Source: Acidimicrobiia bacterium
GTDB lineage: Bacteria > Actinomycetota > Acidimicrobiia > Acidimicrobiales > Aldehydirespiratoraceae
DNA length: 50,117 nt
Assembly (NCBI GenBank): GCA_021296315.1
Contig: JAGWAO010000015.1
Span: forward strand, 1-50,117
Reading direction: 5' to 3'
Part shown: positions 25,702-35,161 of the stretch, piece after piece
Numbering within the stretch: position 1 is the stretch's first letter
Layout: each line of letters opens with the position of its first letter
The notes under the pieces: generated by a model
What the model was told of the DNA's origin: nothing
Databases searched by the model: none
What the model saw: the letters and a program-made list of their open reading frames with translations, nothing else
Program-made: the position numbers and the translations under genes

Positions 25702-26385
25702 TCAGGCCGTGTCCACTACGGCGCGGGCAACGTCGGGCACATCGGTGATCAGGCCGTCCACCCCCATGGCGAGGAGCTCCGACATCCGCTCGGCGTCGTT
25801 GATGGTCCAGGCATTCACGGTCAGCCCGGCATCGTGGGCCCGGCGCACAAAGGCTGCGTCGCACATGGCATCGAAGGGATGCACGGCCGTCATGTCGTGG
25901 GCGCTGGCCCGGGCCACTGCCTGCGCGGGCGCCACGATCCCGCATATCAGCGCGGTGGGGATCGTCGGGTCGACAGCCCGCACTGCGTCGGCGGCATCCA
26001 CGTTGAATGAGGACACCACAGCCCGATCGGGCCCGAGGTAGGCCGCGATCAGACCGGCCACCGCGTCGGCCACCAGGTTCTCACTGTCGTAGTCGGGCTC
26101 ATCGGGCAGGTTCTTGATCTCGAGGTGAACTCCCATGCCCTCACAGGCCTCCAGGGCCTCGGCCAGGCTGGGCACGTAGTCGGGCAGTTCGTCGGCATGG
26201 AGATGGCCGATCCGCCGCCCGTCCGCCAGATGGGCGTCATGGTGGACCACGGCCACCCCGTCGGTGGTGCGGCGCACGTCGAACTCCACCCAGTCCGCGC
26301 CGAATTCTCGAGCCAGCCGGAAGGCCTCCAGCGTGTTCTCGGGCGCAGCCTGACTGGCGCCCCGATGCGCGATCACCGCTGCCAT
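25702..26385 (-). CDS. Glycerophosphodiester phosphodiesterase
   Basis: The product is 227 residues from the ATG at 26385 (MAAVIAHRGASQAAPENTLEAF). The GDPD catalytic residues are in AHRGASQAAPENT, EFDVRRTTDGVAVVHHD and HLEIKN. It hydrolyses deacylated phospholipids to glycerol-3-phosphate and an alcohol. No signal peptide is seen, so it should be cytoplasmic. The C-terminal AGLTVNAWTINDAERM and GVDGLITDVPD are conserved. It is convergent with the lipid kinase gene and divergent from the serine hydrolase gene; both neighbours also act on lipids or envelope, which may be coincidence. Confidence 0.93.
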   Translation of the reverse strand: MAAVIAHRGASQAAPENTLEAFRLAREFGADWVEFDVRRTTDGVAVVHHDAHLADGRRIGHLHADELPDYVPSLAEALEACEGMGVHLEIKNLPDEPDYDSENLVADAVAGLIAAYLGPDRAVVSSFNVDAADAVRAVDPTIPTALICGIVAPAQAVARASAHDMTAVHPFDAMCDAAFVRRAHDAGLTVNAWTINDAERMSELLAMGVDGLITDVPDVARAVVDTA

Positions 26386-26482
26386 CCCGGCAGTCTCGCA
26401 CACGCTGCCGGCCCGCATGCATCCGACGGGCGCGGAGACCAGGCAGGTCTACTACCGTGGCCGGCCCGCCCTTGTTGCGAAC

Positions 26483-27580
26483 ATGCCCGGCACCCAGCAA
26501 TCCGACACGAGATGGATCCCGACACCGCTGGCATCCGGCGCGGTCCTGGTCGCGCTGGCATTGATCTGCACGATTGCGCTTGGTCCATCGGGCGCGCGCG
26601 CCGCGCCCACCGGCAGCCCCGAGTCCACCGACCGGATCGACTCGTCCGACGGCAGGGCCACCCTGCCACTTCGGCACATACCGGGTGGCCGCTGCATCGG
26701 GCTGTTCAACAAGGCGTTCACCGACGAAGTCGCAGCCGCCCATCCCGGGGCCCGGTTCACCGCAGCCGTCCATGACCACCGCACGGGTTGCCGGTACAAG
26801 CTCAACGGGGATCTTGAGATCACCACTGCGAGCGTCATCAAGGCTCAGGTGCTGGCCGGCGTCCTGCTCGCGGCCCAGGAAGCCGGCCGCCCGATCAGCC
26901 AGTCCGAGGCGGCCGACATCGAGTTGATGATGCACTACAGCCACAACAGGCCGCCCACCTCCAGGCTGTACCTGCAGATCGGCAGCGCAGCCGGCATGGA
27001 GGAATTGGACCAGCGCTTCGGGATCGCCGGCACGAGCCACACCGCGTGGTACGGCCGGACGCTGTCCACCGCCGAGGACCGGACGCGGCTCGTGGAGCAG
27101 ATCCTCATCGGCGGGGGGCCCCTCGACGAGGAGTCAGTGCAGGCGGCGTGGCAATGGATGTCCGGCGTCAGCGCGGCACAGAGTTGGGGGGTGACCGCGG
27201 GACTGCCGGACACCTACGAGGCCGCGCTGAAGAACGGCTTCTACCCGATGTCGGGAGCCGGGTGGCGGTTGGGCACTACCGGAGTGGTACGCGACCCCTT
27301 CGGCGGCTCGTTCGCCGTGACCGTGATGACGGACAACAACCCCAGTGAGTCCTCCGGCATCGCACTCGTCGAGATGATCACACGCCACATCAACTCGGCA
27401 CTCACCAGCGGTCCGCCCGCCGAACGGGCCACCGATGGCGTCGAGTGCGTCGAGCCTCCCCGCGAGTCATCATGGTCCTCGGTTGCGGAGACGCTCGGCG
27501 GGGTCGATGCGGCCAGGCTGAGGCTCCTCAACGGCGGCGAGGCCGCTCCGTTACCCGGCCAGAGAGTCTGCTGGGCGTAG
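26483..27580 (+). CDS. Secreted serine hydrolase of the class A beta-lactamase fold
   Basis: The product is 365 residues from the ATG at 26483; this start gives a signal peptide (membrane segment [18 protein letters not shown], cleavage after ARA at about 41). The active-site motif SxxK is SVIK in [13 protein letters not shown], and an SDN-like SHN follows in [16 protein letters not shown]-like third box is not obvious ([12 protein letters not shown]). This pattern suits beta-lactamase-like or D,D-peptidase-like enzymes with unknown substrate. Two Cys residues bracket the N-terminal part (GRCIGLF and TGCRYKL). The frame opens earlier, at 26417, but a start there would displace the signal peptide. 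Confidence 0.75.
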   Translation: MPGTQQSDTRWIPTPLASGAVLVALALICTIALGPSGARAAPTGSPESTDRIDSSDGRATLPLRHIPGGRCIGLFNKAFTDEVAAAHPGARFTAAVHDHRTGCRYKLNGDLEITTASVIKAQVLAGVLLAAQEAGRPISQSEAADIELMMHYSHNRPPTSRLYLQIGSAAGMEELDQRFGIAGTSHTAWYGRTLSTAEDRTRLVEQILIGGGPLDEESVQAAWQWMSGVSAAQSWGVTAGLPDTYEAALKNGFYPMSGAGWRLGTTGVVRDPFGGSFAVTVMTDNNPSESSGIALVEMITRHINSALTSGPPAERATDGVECVEPPRESSWSSVAETLGGVDAARLRLLNGGEAAPLPGQRVCWA

Positions 27581-27623
27581 CGTTGGCGGCGGAAGGATGA
27601 GCCATCGCGAAGGAGGCCTCGTG

Positions 27624-29261
27624 ATGACACTGTCGGGCGCCAAGGGACCGACTTCGGTGCCGCTGCTCAACGAGATCATCCCCCAGAACCTGGCCCGCAC
27701 GGTCGCCGCGCACGGTGGGCGCGATGCGCTGGTGTCGGTCGAGCAGGGTCTGCGCTACACCTACGCAGAATTCTCCCAGGCGGTGGACCTGGTGGCCCGC
27801 GGGCTGATGGGGATCGGGGTGGCCAAGGGCGACCGGGTCGGGATCTGGAGTCCCAACTACGCCGAGTGGGTGCTGGTGCAGTACGCCACGGCCCGCATCG
27901 GCGCGATCCTGGTCACGATCAACCCGGCGTACCGGTCCTCAGAGCTCGAGTACGTGCTCAACCAGTCCGGGACATCGGTGCTGGTGGCGGTGGAGGCGTT
28001 CCTGGCCAGCGACTACCGGTCGATGATCGACGAGGTCCGGGATCGGGTGCCTACCAGCCGGGTGATCTACCTCCACACCGCCGACTGGGACGGCATGCTG
28101 AGCGCGAGCAAGGAGGTCTCGGTCGAGCAGTTGGAACATCGCAGCGCACAGCTTGATCCCGACGATGCCATCAACATCCAGTACACCAGCGGCACGACCG
28201 GGTTCCCCAAGGGCGCGACGCTGAGCCATCGCAACATCTTGAACAACGGTCTGTTCATCGGCGAGGCCTGCCGGTACACCGCCGAGGACCGGGTGTGCAT
28301 CCCGGTGCCGTTCTATCACTGCTTCGGGATGGTGCTGGGCAATCTGGCCTGCACGACCCACGGCGCCGCGATCGTGATCCCCGCGGCCGGATTCAACCCC
28401 GGAGCGACTCTGCACGCCGTCGCTCGGGAGCGTTGCACCAGCCTCTACGGGGTGCCGACGATGTTCATCGCGGAGCTCGGCGAGCCCGATCTGGCCAGCT
28501 ATGACCTGTCTTCGCTACGGACTGGGATCATGGCCGGCTCGCCGTGCCCGATCGAGGTGATGCGCCAGGTGGTGGACCAGATGAATATGAGCGAGGTGAC
28601 CATCGCCTACGGCATGACAGAGACCTCCCCGGTGTCGACCCAGACATCCGCCGGCGACCCGCTGGAGAAGCGGGTGACCACGGTGGGGCGAGTGCATCCC
28701 CATGTGGAGATCCGCATCGTCGACCCAGCGACCGGCGAGACCGTGCCCCGAGGCACCAGCGGCGAGTTCCAGACACGGGGCTACTCGGTGATGCTGGGCT
28801 ACTGGAACGACCCCGAACGCACCTCAGAAGCCATCGACACCGACGGCTGGATGCACACCGGGGACCTCGCCGTGATGGACGACGAGGGCTACGTGAACAT
28901 CGTCGGGCGGATCAAGGACATGATCATCCGAGGCGGAGAGAACGTCTACCCCCGCGAGGTCGAGGAGTTCCTCTACACCCATCCCGATGTCGTCGAAGTC
29001 CAAGTCATCGGCGTGCCCGACGTGCGCTACGGAGAGGAGATCATGGCCTGGATCCAGCTGCGGGACGGAGCCGACACCACCACCGCGGACATCAAGGACT
29101 TCTGCCGGGGAACCATCGCCCACTACAAGGTCCCCCGCTACATCAAGTTCACTGATTCGTTCCCGATGACCATCACCGGCAAGATCCAGAAGTTCAAGAT
29201 GCGCGAGCAGTCGATCGAAGAGCTCAGCCTGGACGAGTCCGCCCAGGTGCGAAACGCCTAG
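27624..29261 (+). CDS. Acyl-CoA synthetase (AMP-forming, FadD type)
   Basis: The product is 545 residues from the ATG at 27624, with GAAGGAGG seven bases upstream. Motifs of the ANL superfamily are present: the P-loop-like [18 protein letters not shown] (about 190-207), [30 protein letters not shown]-like block near 420-440, and the catalytic Lys in [13 protein letters not shown] near the C-terminus. It activates a fatty or related acid to the acyl-CoA. The length and DGA-free insert pattern suit medium/long-chain acids, but the substrate cannot be fixed. It stands alone after the serine hydrolase gene. Downstream DNA holds only decayed genes. Confidence 0.92.
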   Translation: MTLSGAKGPTSVPLLNEIIPQNLARTVAAHGGRDALVSVEQGLRYTYAEFSQAVDLVARGLMGIGVAKGDRVGIWSPNYAEWVLVQYATARIGAILVTINPAYRSSELEYVLNQSGTSVLVAVEAFLASDYRSMIDEVRDRVPTSRVIYLHTADWDGMLSASKEVSVEQLEHRSAQLDPDDAINIQYTSGTTGFPKGATLSHRNILNNGLFIGEACRYTAEDRVCIPVPFYHCFGMVLGNLACTTHGAAIVIPAAGFNPGATLHAVARERCTSLYGVPTMFIAELGEPDLASYDLSSLRTGIMAGSPCPIEVMRQVVDQMNMSEVTIAYGMTETSPVSTQTSAGDPLEKRVTTVGRVHPHVEIRIVDPATGETVPRGTSGEFQTRGYSVMLGYWNDPERTSEAIDTDGWMHTGDLAVMDDEGYVNIVGRIKDMIIRGGENVYPREVEEFLYTHPDVVEVQVIGVPDVRYGEEIMAWIQLRDGADTTTADIKDFCRGTIAHYKVPRYIKFTDSFPMTITGKIQKFKMREQSIEELSLDESAQVRNA

Positions 29262-29284
29262 CGCAGCGTCTAGCGCCGCTCGGC

Positions 29285-30103
29285 CTAGGAGGCGATCAGG
29301 CGGTCGACGGCGGCTAGATGCTCGAGGATCGCCGACTCGTTGGCGATCCTCTCTGCAGACTGGACACCACCCCGGCGTTGATGTTGTGCTGGATCTCCTC
29401 GGCCGCCGCAAAGTCCTCGGCAGGGATCGTCTCGCAGACCCTCTGCCAGTTCCCGTCCCACAGGTCGGTGTCGTGGGCCTGCTCGGCGGGCACGAGCATG
29501 GTGAGCCAGCACGAGGTCCGGGTCGGGTCGACCGGGTCCGGCCTGAGCGGGAACAGTTCTACGTGTCCGGCCTGCCACTGGATCACCGTCCCCGGCACCA
29601 GCACGATGGCCATGGTCAGGCCGTCGAGGATGCGCCACTGGTCACGGGACGTGGTGGGCAATTCCCGCCACAGTCGATCCTTAGGAAGCTCGGCGAGGAG
29701 ATGTCGCCGTAACGGGAGTACACCGCGGCATGGGCCGGGAAGTAGGGCGCGATGGTGTTCCGGTGGAGCGCACACGTTGTCGAGAGCATCGGCCCTGCCG
29801 TCGTGGTCGCGGGTTACGACGACGGACGTGTCTCCCAGGCGCAGCGTGGCGAAGTCCCCCGGAGTCGCGATCTCGCTCGAAGGGCACCGCCACGGCCGGC
29901 AGCCGGGCCATGGCCCGCCGCTCGGCCCGTGGCCGTTCGGGGCCCGTGTACGCGTCGGTCGCGAGCCGTTCCGACGGCTTCGCCGCCGGCGGGATGCCGT
30001 CGGTGGCCAGAGCCATGAACCGGCCGCCCTGTCCAAGCTCGAAGGCGCGTACCGCGCTCACCTCGACCTCCCGAGTCGGCGCTCTGGCCTGCACCACCTC
30101 CAT
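29285..30103 (-). pseudogene. Decayed Rieske-type ring-hydroxylating oxygenase alpha subunit
   Basis: Pieces of one protein lie in three frames. The first, near 30103-29880, reads MEVVQARAPTREVEVSAVRAFELG-like and DAYTGPERPRAERRAMARLP. The second covers PGDFATLRLGDTSVVVTRDHDG and ALDNVC, where the Rieske CxH/CxxH cluster and much of the catalytic domain should follow but are deleted. It resumes with QWRILDGLTMAIVLVPGTVI and LWDGNWQRVCETIPAEDF. The third holds the C-terminal SAILEHLAAVDRLIAS and a stop at 29285. At least two frameshifts and a large internal deletion make it non-functional. The intact gene would hydroxylate an aromatic compound. Confidence 0.8.
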
Positions 30104-30149
30104 AACCGGGAGGACAACGGCTAGCTGACGGACACGAATCGGGCCCAAG

Positions 30150-30299
30150 TCACGCTCGTCGGTATGGCAGGAGCAGCGCGTTCGGCTGGGTGCGACGCTT
30201 GAAGAGTCCTGATGCCGCGATGATCGCTAGCAGGTAGGGCAGCGCGAACATGAGTTGGGGAACGAGCAAGTAACCGGCTGCCCGCAGAGGCAATTGCAT
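30150..30299 (-). pseudogene. Remnant C-terminus of an ABC-type permease
   Basis: A fragment of about 49 residues starts MQLPLRAAGYLLVPQLMFAL, has one or two membrane segments and ends RRTQPNALLLPYRRA. The ending resembles the C-terminus of nucleoside or simple-sugar ABC permeases (LPY..., then PYRR). No upstream part of such a gene exists. It is a remnant in the same decayed stretch as the Rieske pseudogene. The rest of 30300-30439 holds nothing recognisable. Confidence 0.45.
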
Positions 30300-30439
30300 G
30301 GCTGCATTGCGTCGGCCGGGAATTGAGGAGGAATTGGGAGTCCCGATCGTGAACATCGACGGCCACCCTTGGGGCGGCGGCGATTAGACAACCGTCGTAC
30401 ATGACATCGATGCGTTCAGAGGCAAGCTCACCACAATCT

Positions 30440-30467
30440 AGTAAAGTTACAGACCAACAACTTTACT
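30440..30467. promoter_or_regulatory. Operator-like inverted repeat upstream of fic
   Basis: AGTAAAGTT, ten bases, then AACTTTACT: a perfect 9-bp inverted repeat, AT-rich in a GC-rich region, 50 bp before the fic start. The Fic protein carries a C-terminal winged-helix segment, so autoregulation at this site is likely; that is inference. Confidence 0.6.
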
Positions 30468-30517
30468 TGTTCTTCGAATGGGGGAAGTGGCCTTTCCCTA
30501 TGACCCAGGAGGTGAGC

Positions 30518-31690
30518 GTGCGGCCAGAATCCTTCAAGTCCACTGAGCGGGGCACAGTCCGCCGAACTCTGGATGGGTACTGGGCATTCTACCCGGAGAC
30601 CCTTCCTCGGCACCTTGACCTGGACGCTGAGTCGGTGGCGCTGCTCGACGACGCGACCGCCGCCGTGAATCGACTTGGTGGCGTGGGACTGCTCCTCCCC
30701 AATCCCCACTTGCTGATCGGGCCTCACCTGAGGCTTGAGGCGGTTCTCAGCTCCCGCATCGAGGGAACCCAGACCGACGTTCCAGCGCTGCTCCGCTTGG
30801 AGGCGGGACAGTCAGCCCCGCCTGGGCAGGCCGAGGACGCTCGCGAGGTCGCCAACTACGTCGTGGCTCTTGAACACGGATTGATGCGCGTGCGCGACGG
30901 CTTCCCGATCTCGACGCGGCTGATGCGTGAGATGCACGCGCGCCTGCTGCGCAGAGTCCGGGGGCGACACCGGACACCCGGATATCTGCGCAAGAGTCCA
31001 GTCTGGATCGGCGGAGACACACTGGACAACGCTGTCTTTGTTCCGCCTCCACCCGAGCCGATGTGCGACGCGCTGCGGGATCTAGAGAAGTTCATTCATG
31101 AGAAGCCGATGCCATTGCTGGTCCAGCTCGCCCTAGTGCATTACCAGTTCGAGGTGATCCACCCATTCCTGGACGGCAACGGCCGGCTCGGTCGCATCCT
31201 TATCCCTCTCCTGCTCGTGGAGCGCGAAGTCTTGCCGGAGCCACTGCTGTACTTGTCGGCCTACTTCGAGCAGAACCGAAGCGAGTACTACGACCTGCTG
31301 CTTCGCACCAGCCAACAGGGCGACCTAACACCATGGCTCAAGTTCTTCTTGAGGGGAATACGCCTCCAAGCCCAAGACGCTGAGCGCCGCACTCATCGAC
31401 TGGTGACCCTTCAAGCCGACCTCCGCAATCAACTCCTCGCTGAGGGCAGGCCTGGCTCCGTGCTGCGCCTTGCCGAACACCTTTTTTCTTCGCCCATGGT
31501 CACGGCACGAATGGTTGCGAGACTCATTGAAGTGACTGCCCCGACGGCCAACGCAGCGATACGAACTCTGGTCGAGCGCGGCGACCTCGAGGAAGTAAGC
31601 GGCAGGGAGCGCTATCGGCTCTACCTGGCAACCGAGATCTTTGAGGCGGCCTACGGACCGATCGAGTCGGATGAGGAATCCTCCACATGA
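30518..31690 (+). CDS. Fic family protein (AMPylase or related) with C-terminal winged helix
   Basis: The product is 390 residues from a GTG at 30518, with AGGAGG five bases upstream; the ATG at 30500 in the same frame is an alternative. The Fic motif HPFLDGNGRLGR is complete. The N-terminal inhibition motif SSRIEGT (S/T-xxx-E-G/N) precedes it, so this is a self-inhibited class II Fic. The region after about residue 300 (LFSSPMVTARMVARLIEVTAPTANAAIRTLVE) is a winged helix. Fic enzymes transfer AMP or other nucleotides to target proteins. Base composition is lower in GC than the neighbours and it follows a decayed region, both pointing to horizontal acquisition. Confidence 0.9.
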   Translation: MRPESFKSTERGTVRRTLDGYWAFYPETLPRHLDLDAESVALLDDATAAVNRLGGVGLLLPNPHLLIGPHLRLEAVLSSRIEGTQTDVPALLRLEAGQSAPPGQAEDAREVANYVVALEHGLMRVRDGFPISTRLMREMHARLLRRVRGRHRTPGYLRKSPVWIGGDTLDNAVFVPPPPEPMCDALRDLEKFIHEKPMPLLVQLALVHYQFEVIHPFLDGNGRLGRILIPLLLVEREVLPEPLLYLSAYFEQNRSEYYDLLLRTSQQGDLTPWLKFFLRGIRLQAQDAERRTHRLVTLQADLRNQLLAEGRPGSVLRLAEHLFSSPMVTARMVARLIEVTAPTANAAIRTLVERGDLEEVSGRERYRLYLATEIFEAAYGPIESDEESST

Positions 31691-31718
31691 TTCAGTTCAG
31701 TCTGACCTACACGCCGAC

Positions 31719-33320
31719 CTAGCCGACCGGTGCTGCGACCGATCGGCGGGGAACGGATACTTCGATCACGGTGCCGCGGGGCGGGCTCGCCGATGCGGCC
31801 TTGATGGTGACCGAGCCGCCCAGGTCGTGCACCACGAAGGTACGCACGATGGTGAGGCCGAGCCCGGCGTCGCGGTCCAGCGAGAAGCCCTCGGGCACAC
31901 CGGGACCGTCATCGGTGATGCCCATCGTCAGCGTGGTGGCCGTGCGGGCCAACCGCACCTCGACAAGTCCTCCCGGACCCGCCGGGGGCGAGGCGTGCTG
32001 GAAGGCGTTCTGCACCAACTCCACCAGCACAACCGCCAACGGCATCGCCGTCTCGCCGTCGATCTCGCCGACCGTTCCGTCTACGTGAATCTTGAGGGCC
32101 CGCTCCGCGGGCGCGAGCCCTTCCTCCACCAACCGCACCAGGGGACCCACGACTTCGTCGAAGTCGAGCTCAGAGGTGGTGTCGAGAGCCAGATGCTCGT
32201 GCACCATGGCGATCGATGAGATCCGTCTGACGGAACTCTCCACGGCGGCCTTCGCCTCTGCGCTGCCGAGGCGACGGGCCTGGAGTTGCAGCAGCGAGCT
32301 GACCGTCTGCAGGTTGTTCTTGACCCGGTGATGGATCTCGCGGATGGTGGCGTCCTTCGACAGCAGCAGGCGGTCGTGCTGGCGCAACTCCGACACGTCG
32401 CGGAGCATCGCGACCGCTCCAGTGATCCGGTCATCGGCCACCATCGGGTAGGCCCGCAGCACGACCACAATCATCGATGCGGCGGTGAACTCGGCCACCG
32501 TGGAGCGCCGCCGCCAGAACGAGCGCCGTATCACCGTGTCGTCGAGTCCGAGGTCGCTGAGGCTGCGGCCCGGCACCGGGTGCATCACGCCCAGCCGGTG
32601 CAGAGCGCTGCGGGCGTTGGGGGAGGCGTAGCTGACCCTGCCCTCCCGGTCGAGCACAAGCACTCCGTCGCCCACGCGGGGCTCGCGGAACTCGCCCACC
32701 CGCTCCATGCGGCCATAGGGGAAGGCGCCCTCGGCGATCATTTGCGCGAAACGGCCGTACAGGCCGCGGTAGATGGTCTCCAGCGGGTTCTCATGGCGGA
32801 TGGGGGCCGGCCCCGCTTCGCGCGCCAGCACCGCCACCGGTGCTTCGCCGCAGCGAACGGGTACATAGTCCACGACGCGCCGGCGGTCGCGTAGCGGAAG
32901 GCTCCCCTCCTCCTCCACCATCAGGTCTTCGCCCACGCCGGATAGGGCGCCGACCTCTGCGATCTCGGCCTCGCCCGGCTCGCCGGTGTCCATCGCGGCC
33001 CGCAACCACGCCGAGCCCTGACCTTGGATGATGGTCCCGACGGGGTCGACCACATGAACCGTGGGCCCGGTGTTGGCCCGGGCGTGGGCCAGCACCACGA
33101 ATCCGCCACCGGTGCTGCTGCCGGCGCCGTTCGCCGCCCGATCCGAGGCAACCTCGACCGTGGCGGGATCGAACCCGCCGGAGCAGGGGGCGTACAGCAG
33201 CAGGTCCCCGAAGGAGAGGTCGGCCAGCGGCGCCCAAGAGGCCACCAGCCGGTGCAGGTGATCGATGGAGCGCTCGTCGAGCGCGGTGCCGGCCCGGGCC
33301 AGCTCCGCGAGACCGACCAT
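31719..33320 (-). CDS. pdtaS: Sensor histidine kinase of the PdtaS type (HisKA_2)
   Basis: The product is 533 residues. The N-terminal half (about 1-190) looks like a GAF-type sensory domain, residues about 215-315 a PAS domain (GVLVLDREGRVSYASPNARS), and the HisKA_2 dimerisation box follows with IREIHHRVKNNLQTVSSLLQLQ. The ATPase part has LVELVQNAFQHA, DDGPGVPEGF and GLGLTIVRTFV. There is no membrane segment, so it is cytoplasmic. The arrangement fits PdtaS of mycobacteria, which works with the antiterminator-type response regulator PdtaR. PdtaR is not in this window. Convergent with fic; repeat copy B lies just upstream. Confidence 0.9.
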   Translation of the reverse strand: MVGLAELARAGTALDERSIDHLHRLVASWAPLADLSFGDLLLYAPCSGGFDPATVEVASDRAANGAGSSTGGGFVVLAHARANTGPTVHVVDPVGTIIQGQGSAWLRAAMDTGEPGEAEIAEVGALSGVGEDLMVEEEGSLPLRDRRRVVDYVPVRCGEAPVAVLAREAGPAPIRHENPLETIYRGLYGRFAQMIAEGAFPYGRMERVGEFREPRVGDGVLVLDREGRVSYASPNARSALHRLGVMHPVPGRSLSDLGLDDTVIRRSFWRRRSTVAEFTAASMIVVVLRAYPMVADDRITGAVAMLRDVSELRQHDRLLLSKDATIREIHHRVKNNLQTVSSLLQLQARRLGSAEAKAAVESSVRRISSIAMVHEHLALDTTSELDFDEVVGPLVRLVEEGLAPAERALKIHVDGTVGEIDGETAMPLAVVLVELVQNAFQHASPPAGPGGLVEVRLARTATTLTMGITDDGPGVPEGFSLDRDAGLGLTIVRTFVVHDLGGSVTIKAASASPPRGTVIEVSVPRRSVAAPVG

Positions 33321-33389
33321 CGCCTGTCGCTCGTTCCGTCAGAGGCCCTGCGGAAAGTCGCCAACGCCTCGTGGCGCGGCCCGTTGTTT

Positions 33390-33487
33390 CCCGCTCGGGT
33401 TCGCTCCGCTCACGGGCCGCTCGGGCCACGGCCTCGCTCGACGCATTGCGAAGATCCTCACCAGTTGCTCCCTGTCGCTCGGCCTCT
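33390..33487 (+). repeat. Dispersed intergenic repeat, copy B (long-spacer form)
   Basis: Core from 33390, spacer similar to those of copies C and D (GCAAGATCCTCACC-like), end block at 33475-33487 touching the stop codon of the DUF3107 gene. It separates DUF3107 from pdtaS. Confidence 0.85.
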
Positions 33488-33714
33488 CAGCCGAACCCTA
33501 TGGGGTTGGAGCCGGGTGGACCCATCTCCACATGGGTGAGGCGCGACGCGGCCACCGCGATCTCCCGGCCATTGTCGTCGGTCAGCCACAGCACCGGAGC
33601 CTCGCCCCGCAGGGCGGCCTCAACCGACGACTTGATGTCCTCGCGGTCGGCGTCGTCGGGGAGGGTCACGGTGATGGGCTGGGGGTTGTCGGCGATGCCG
33701 ATGCGAAGCTCCAC
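33487..33714 (-). CDS. DUF3107 family small protein
   Basis: The product is 75 residues from a GTG at 33714, with AAGGAG six bases upstream. It starts VELRIGIADNPQPITVTLPDD and contains SRLTHVEMGPP near the end, which match the DUF3107 family of actinobacteria as I recall it. The longer open frame upstream runs through the 17-bp tandem repeat and repeat copy H and is not coding. It may pack as a small beta-rich domain. Function is unknown. Confidence 0.85.
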   Translation of the reverse strand: MELRIGIADNPQPITVTLPDDADREDIKSSVEAALRGEAPVLWLTDDNGREIAVAASRLTHVEMGPPGSNPIGFG

Positions 33715-33720
33715 TCTCTT

Positions 33721-33754
33721 CTCCTTGGCTGTGCCGTCTCCTTGGCTGTGCCGT
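33721..33754 (-). repeat. 17-bp tandem duplication carrying the DUF3107 ribosome-binding site
   Basis: CTCCTTGGCTGTGCCGT occurs twice back to back (33721-33737 and 33738-33754). Each copy carries AAGGAG on the coding strand; the proximal one is six bases from the GTG. Confidence 0.8.
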
Positions 33755-33784
33755 CGCCGGCGGTTGGTTCCTGGCCCGGACCCT

Positions 33785-33873
33785 AGAGGCCGAGCAGATG
33801 GGTCGCACCTGCGCCGGGAGTCAGCGAGGCCGTGGCCCGAGCGGCCCGTGAGCGAATCGAACAAGAGCGGGAA
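33785..33873 (-). repeat. Dispersed intergenic repeat, copy H (short-spacer form)
   Basis: Inverted copy between the start of DUF3107 and the stop of the Mrp gene. End block AGAGGCCGAGC at 33785; core ends at 33873. One base change in the core gives GCGAATCGAACAAG. Confidence 0.8.
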
Positions 33874-33929
33874 ACACGATGCTGCATCGCGAGGCGGCTT
33901 GCTCCTAGTCGCGCTGGCTCTTGGATTCC

Positions 33930-35069
33930 TCAGACGATCTTCAGTTCGGGATGGGTTCGCTTCGTGGGGCCGTGGGCTCCGATCCACGACGCCATGGCCG
34001 CGAACACTGCCGATGCCTCAGAACCGGGGTCCACCGCCATTATGGGCCTGCCCTGATCGCTGCCCTCGCGCAGCGGGATCGTCATGGGCACCTGACCGAT
34101 GAGCTCCACGTCGAGCGTGCGGGCCAGCTCCGCTCCGCCGCCTGCGCCGAAGAGGTCGTAGCGCTTGCCGTCGTCGCCGGTGAACCACGACATGTTCTCG
34201 ATGACGCCCCGCACCGTGATGTTCACCTTGGCGAACATGAACGCGGAGCGCTGCGCCACCCTCTGGGCCGCGGGGTTGGGGGTGGTCACCACGTAGGCCT
34301 CGGCCCGGGGCAGGAACTGGGCCAGTGACAGAGATATGTCGCCGGTGCCCGGGGGCAGGTCGATCAGCAGGAATTCGGGATCGTCCCAGAAAACGTCGGT
34401 GAGGAACTGCTCGAGGGCCTTGTGCAGCATGGGGCCCCTCCAGATCACCGGCTGGTCCTCTTGGGCGAAGAAGCCCATGGAGATGCAGCGCACCCCGTGC
34501 ACCTCCGGAGGAATGATCATGTCGTCGATCACCACCGGGGCCCGGTCCACGCCCAGCATCCTCGGTATCGAGAAGCCCCATACGTCGGCATCCACGACCG
34601 CGGTGGAATGACCCTGCGCGGCGAGCGCGATGGCCAGGTTGGCGGTGACCGACGACTTGCCCACCCCGCCCTTGCCGGAGGCGACCAGCAGCGTGCGGGT
34701 GGCGTTGCCGGGCTCGGCGAACGGGATGGCACGGCCCTCGGCGTGACCGTGGGCAGGAGCAGATCCGGCGGTAGCGGACGGGTTGCCGTGAAGCTTCGTG
34801 CGCAACTCGGCCCGCTCGGCGTCGGTCATCACGGTGAAGTCCAGGGTGACTGCGGCCACGCCCTCGAGTGCGACCAGCGCGTCGGTCACCCGGCGCTGGA
34901 TCTCGCTGCGCAGCGGGCAGCCCGCCACCGTGAGCGCGATGCGCACGTCGGCGTGGCCGCCGTCGATGGTGGAACCCCGGTACATGCCGAGGTCGACGAT
35001 GCTGCGGTGCAACTCAGGGTCCTCCACCGGTCGGAGGGCCTCGATCACCTCCGCTTCCGTGACGGCCAC
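33930..35069 (-). CDS. mrp: Mrp/NBP35-type Fe-S cluster carrier ATPase
   Basis: The product is 379 residues. The N-terminal DUF59/MIP18 domain (about 1-90) has VEDPELHRSIVDLGMY and GCPLRSEI. The ATPase domain starts at about 125 with ASGKGGVGKSSVTANLA (deviant Walker A) and has LLIDLPPGTGDISLSL. After ENMSWFTGDDGKRYDLFGAG the CPxC pair of enterobacterial ApbC is absent; mycobacterial Mrp also lacks it, so this is an actinobacterial trait as far as I recall. It would carry or insert iron-sulfur clusters in the cytoplasm, which fits the iron-sulfur enzymes in this window. Start is ATG at 35069. Confidence 0.93.
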   Translation of the reverse strand: MAVTEAEVIEALRPVEDPELHRSIVDLGMYRGSTIDGGHADVRIALTVAGCPLRSEIQRRVTDALVALEGVAAVTLDFTVMTDAERAELRTKLHGNPSATAGSAPAHGHAEGRAIPFAEPGNATRTLLVASGKGGVGKSSVTANLAIALAAQGHSTAVVDADVWGFSIPRMLGVDRAPVVIDDMIIPPEVHGVRCISMGFFAQEDQPVIWRGPMLHKALEQFLTDVFWDDPEFLLIDLPPGTGDISLSLAQFLPRAEAYVVTTPNPAAQRVAQRSAFMFAKVNITVRGVIENMSWFTGDDGKRYDLFGAGGGAELARTLDVELIGQVPMTIPLREGSDQGRPIMAVDPGSEASAVFAAMASWIGAHGPTKRTHPELKIV

Positions 35070-35161
35070 AGCCGTAGGCTAACGGCGTGTCCAGGGTGGA
35101 CCTCAGCGCAGCCTCGGCAGCCGGGTCGGCCGCGCTGTCGCGGACGCCTGAGCGCTGATCG

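Noticed and set aside
30150-30299. A small functional membrane protein
   Set aside because: It looks like the tail of a larger permease, has no proper start region, and lies in decayed DNA.
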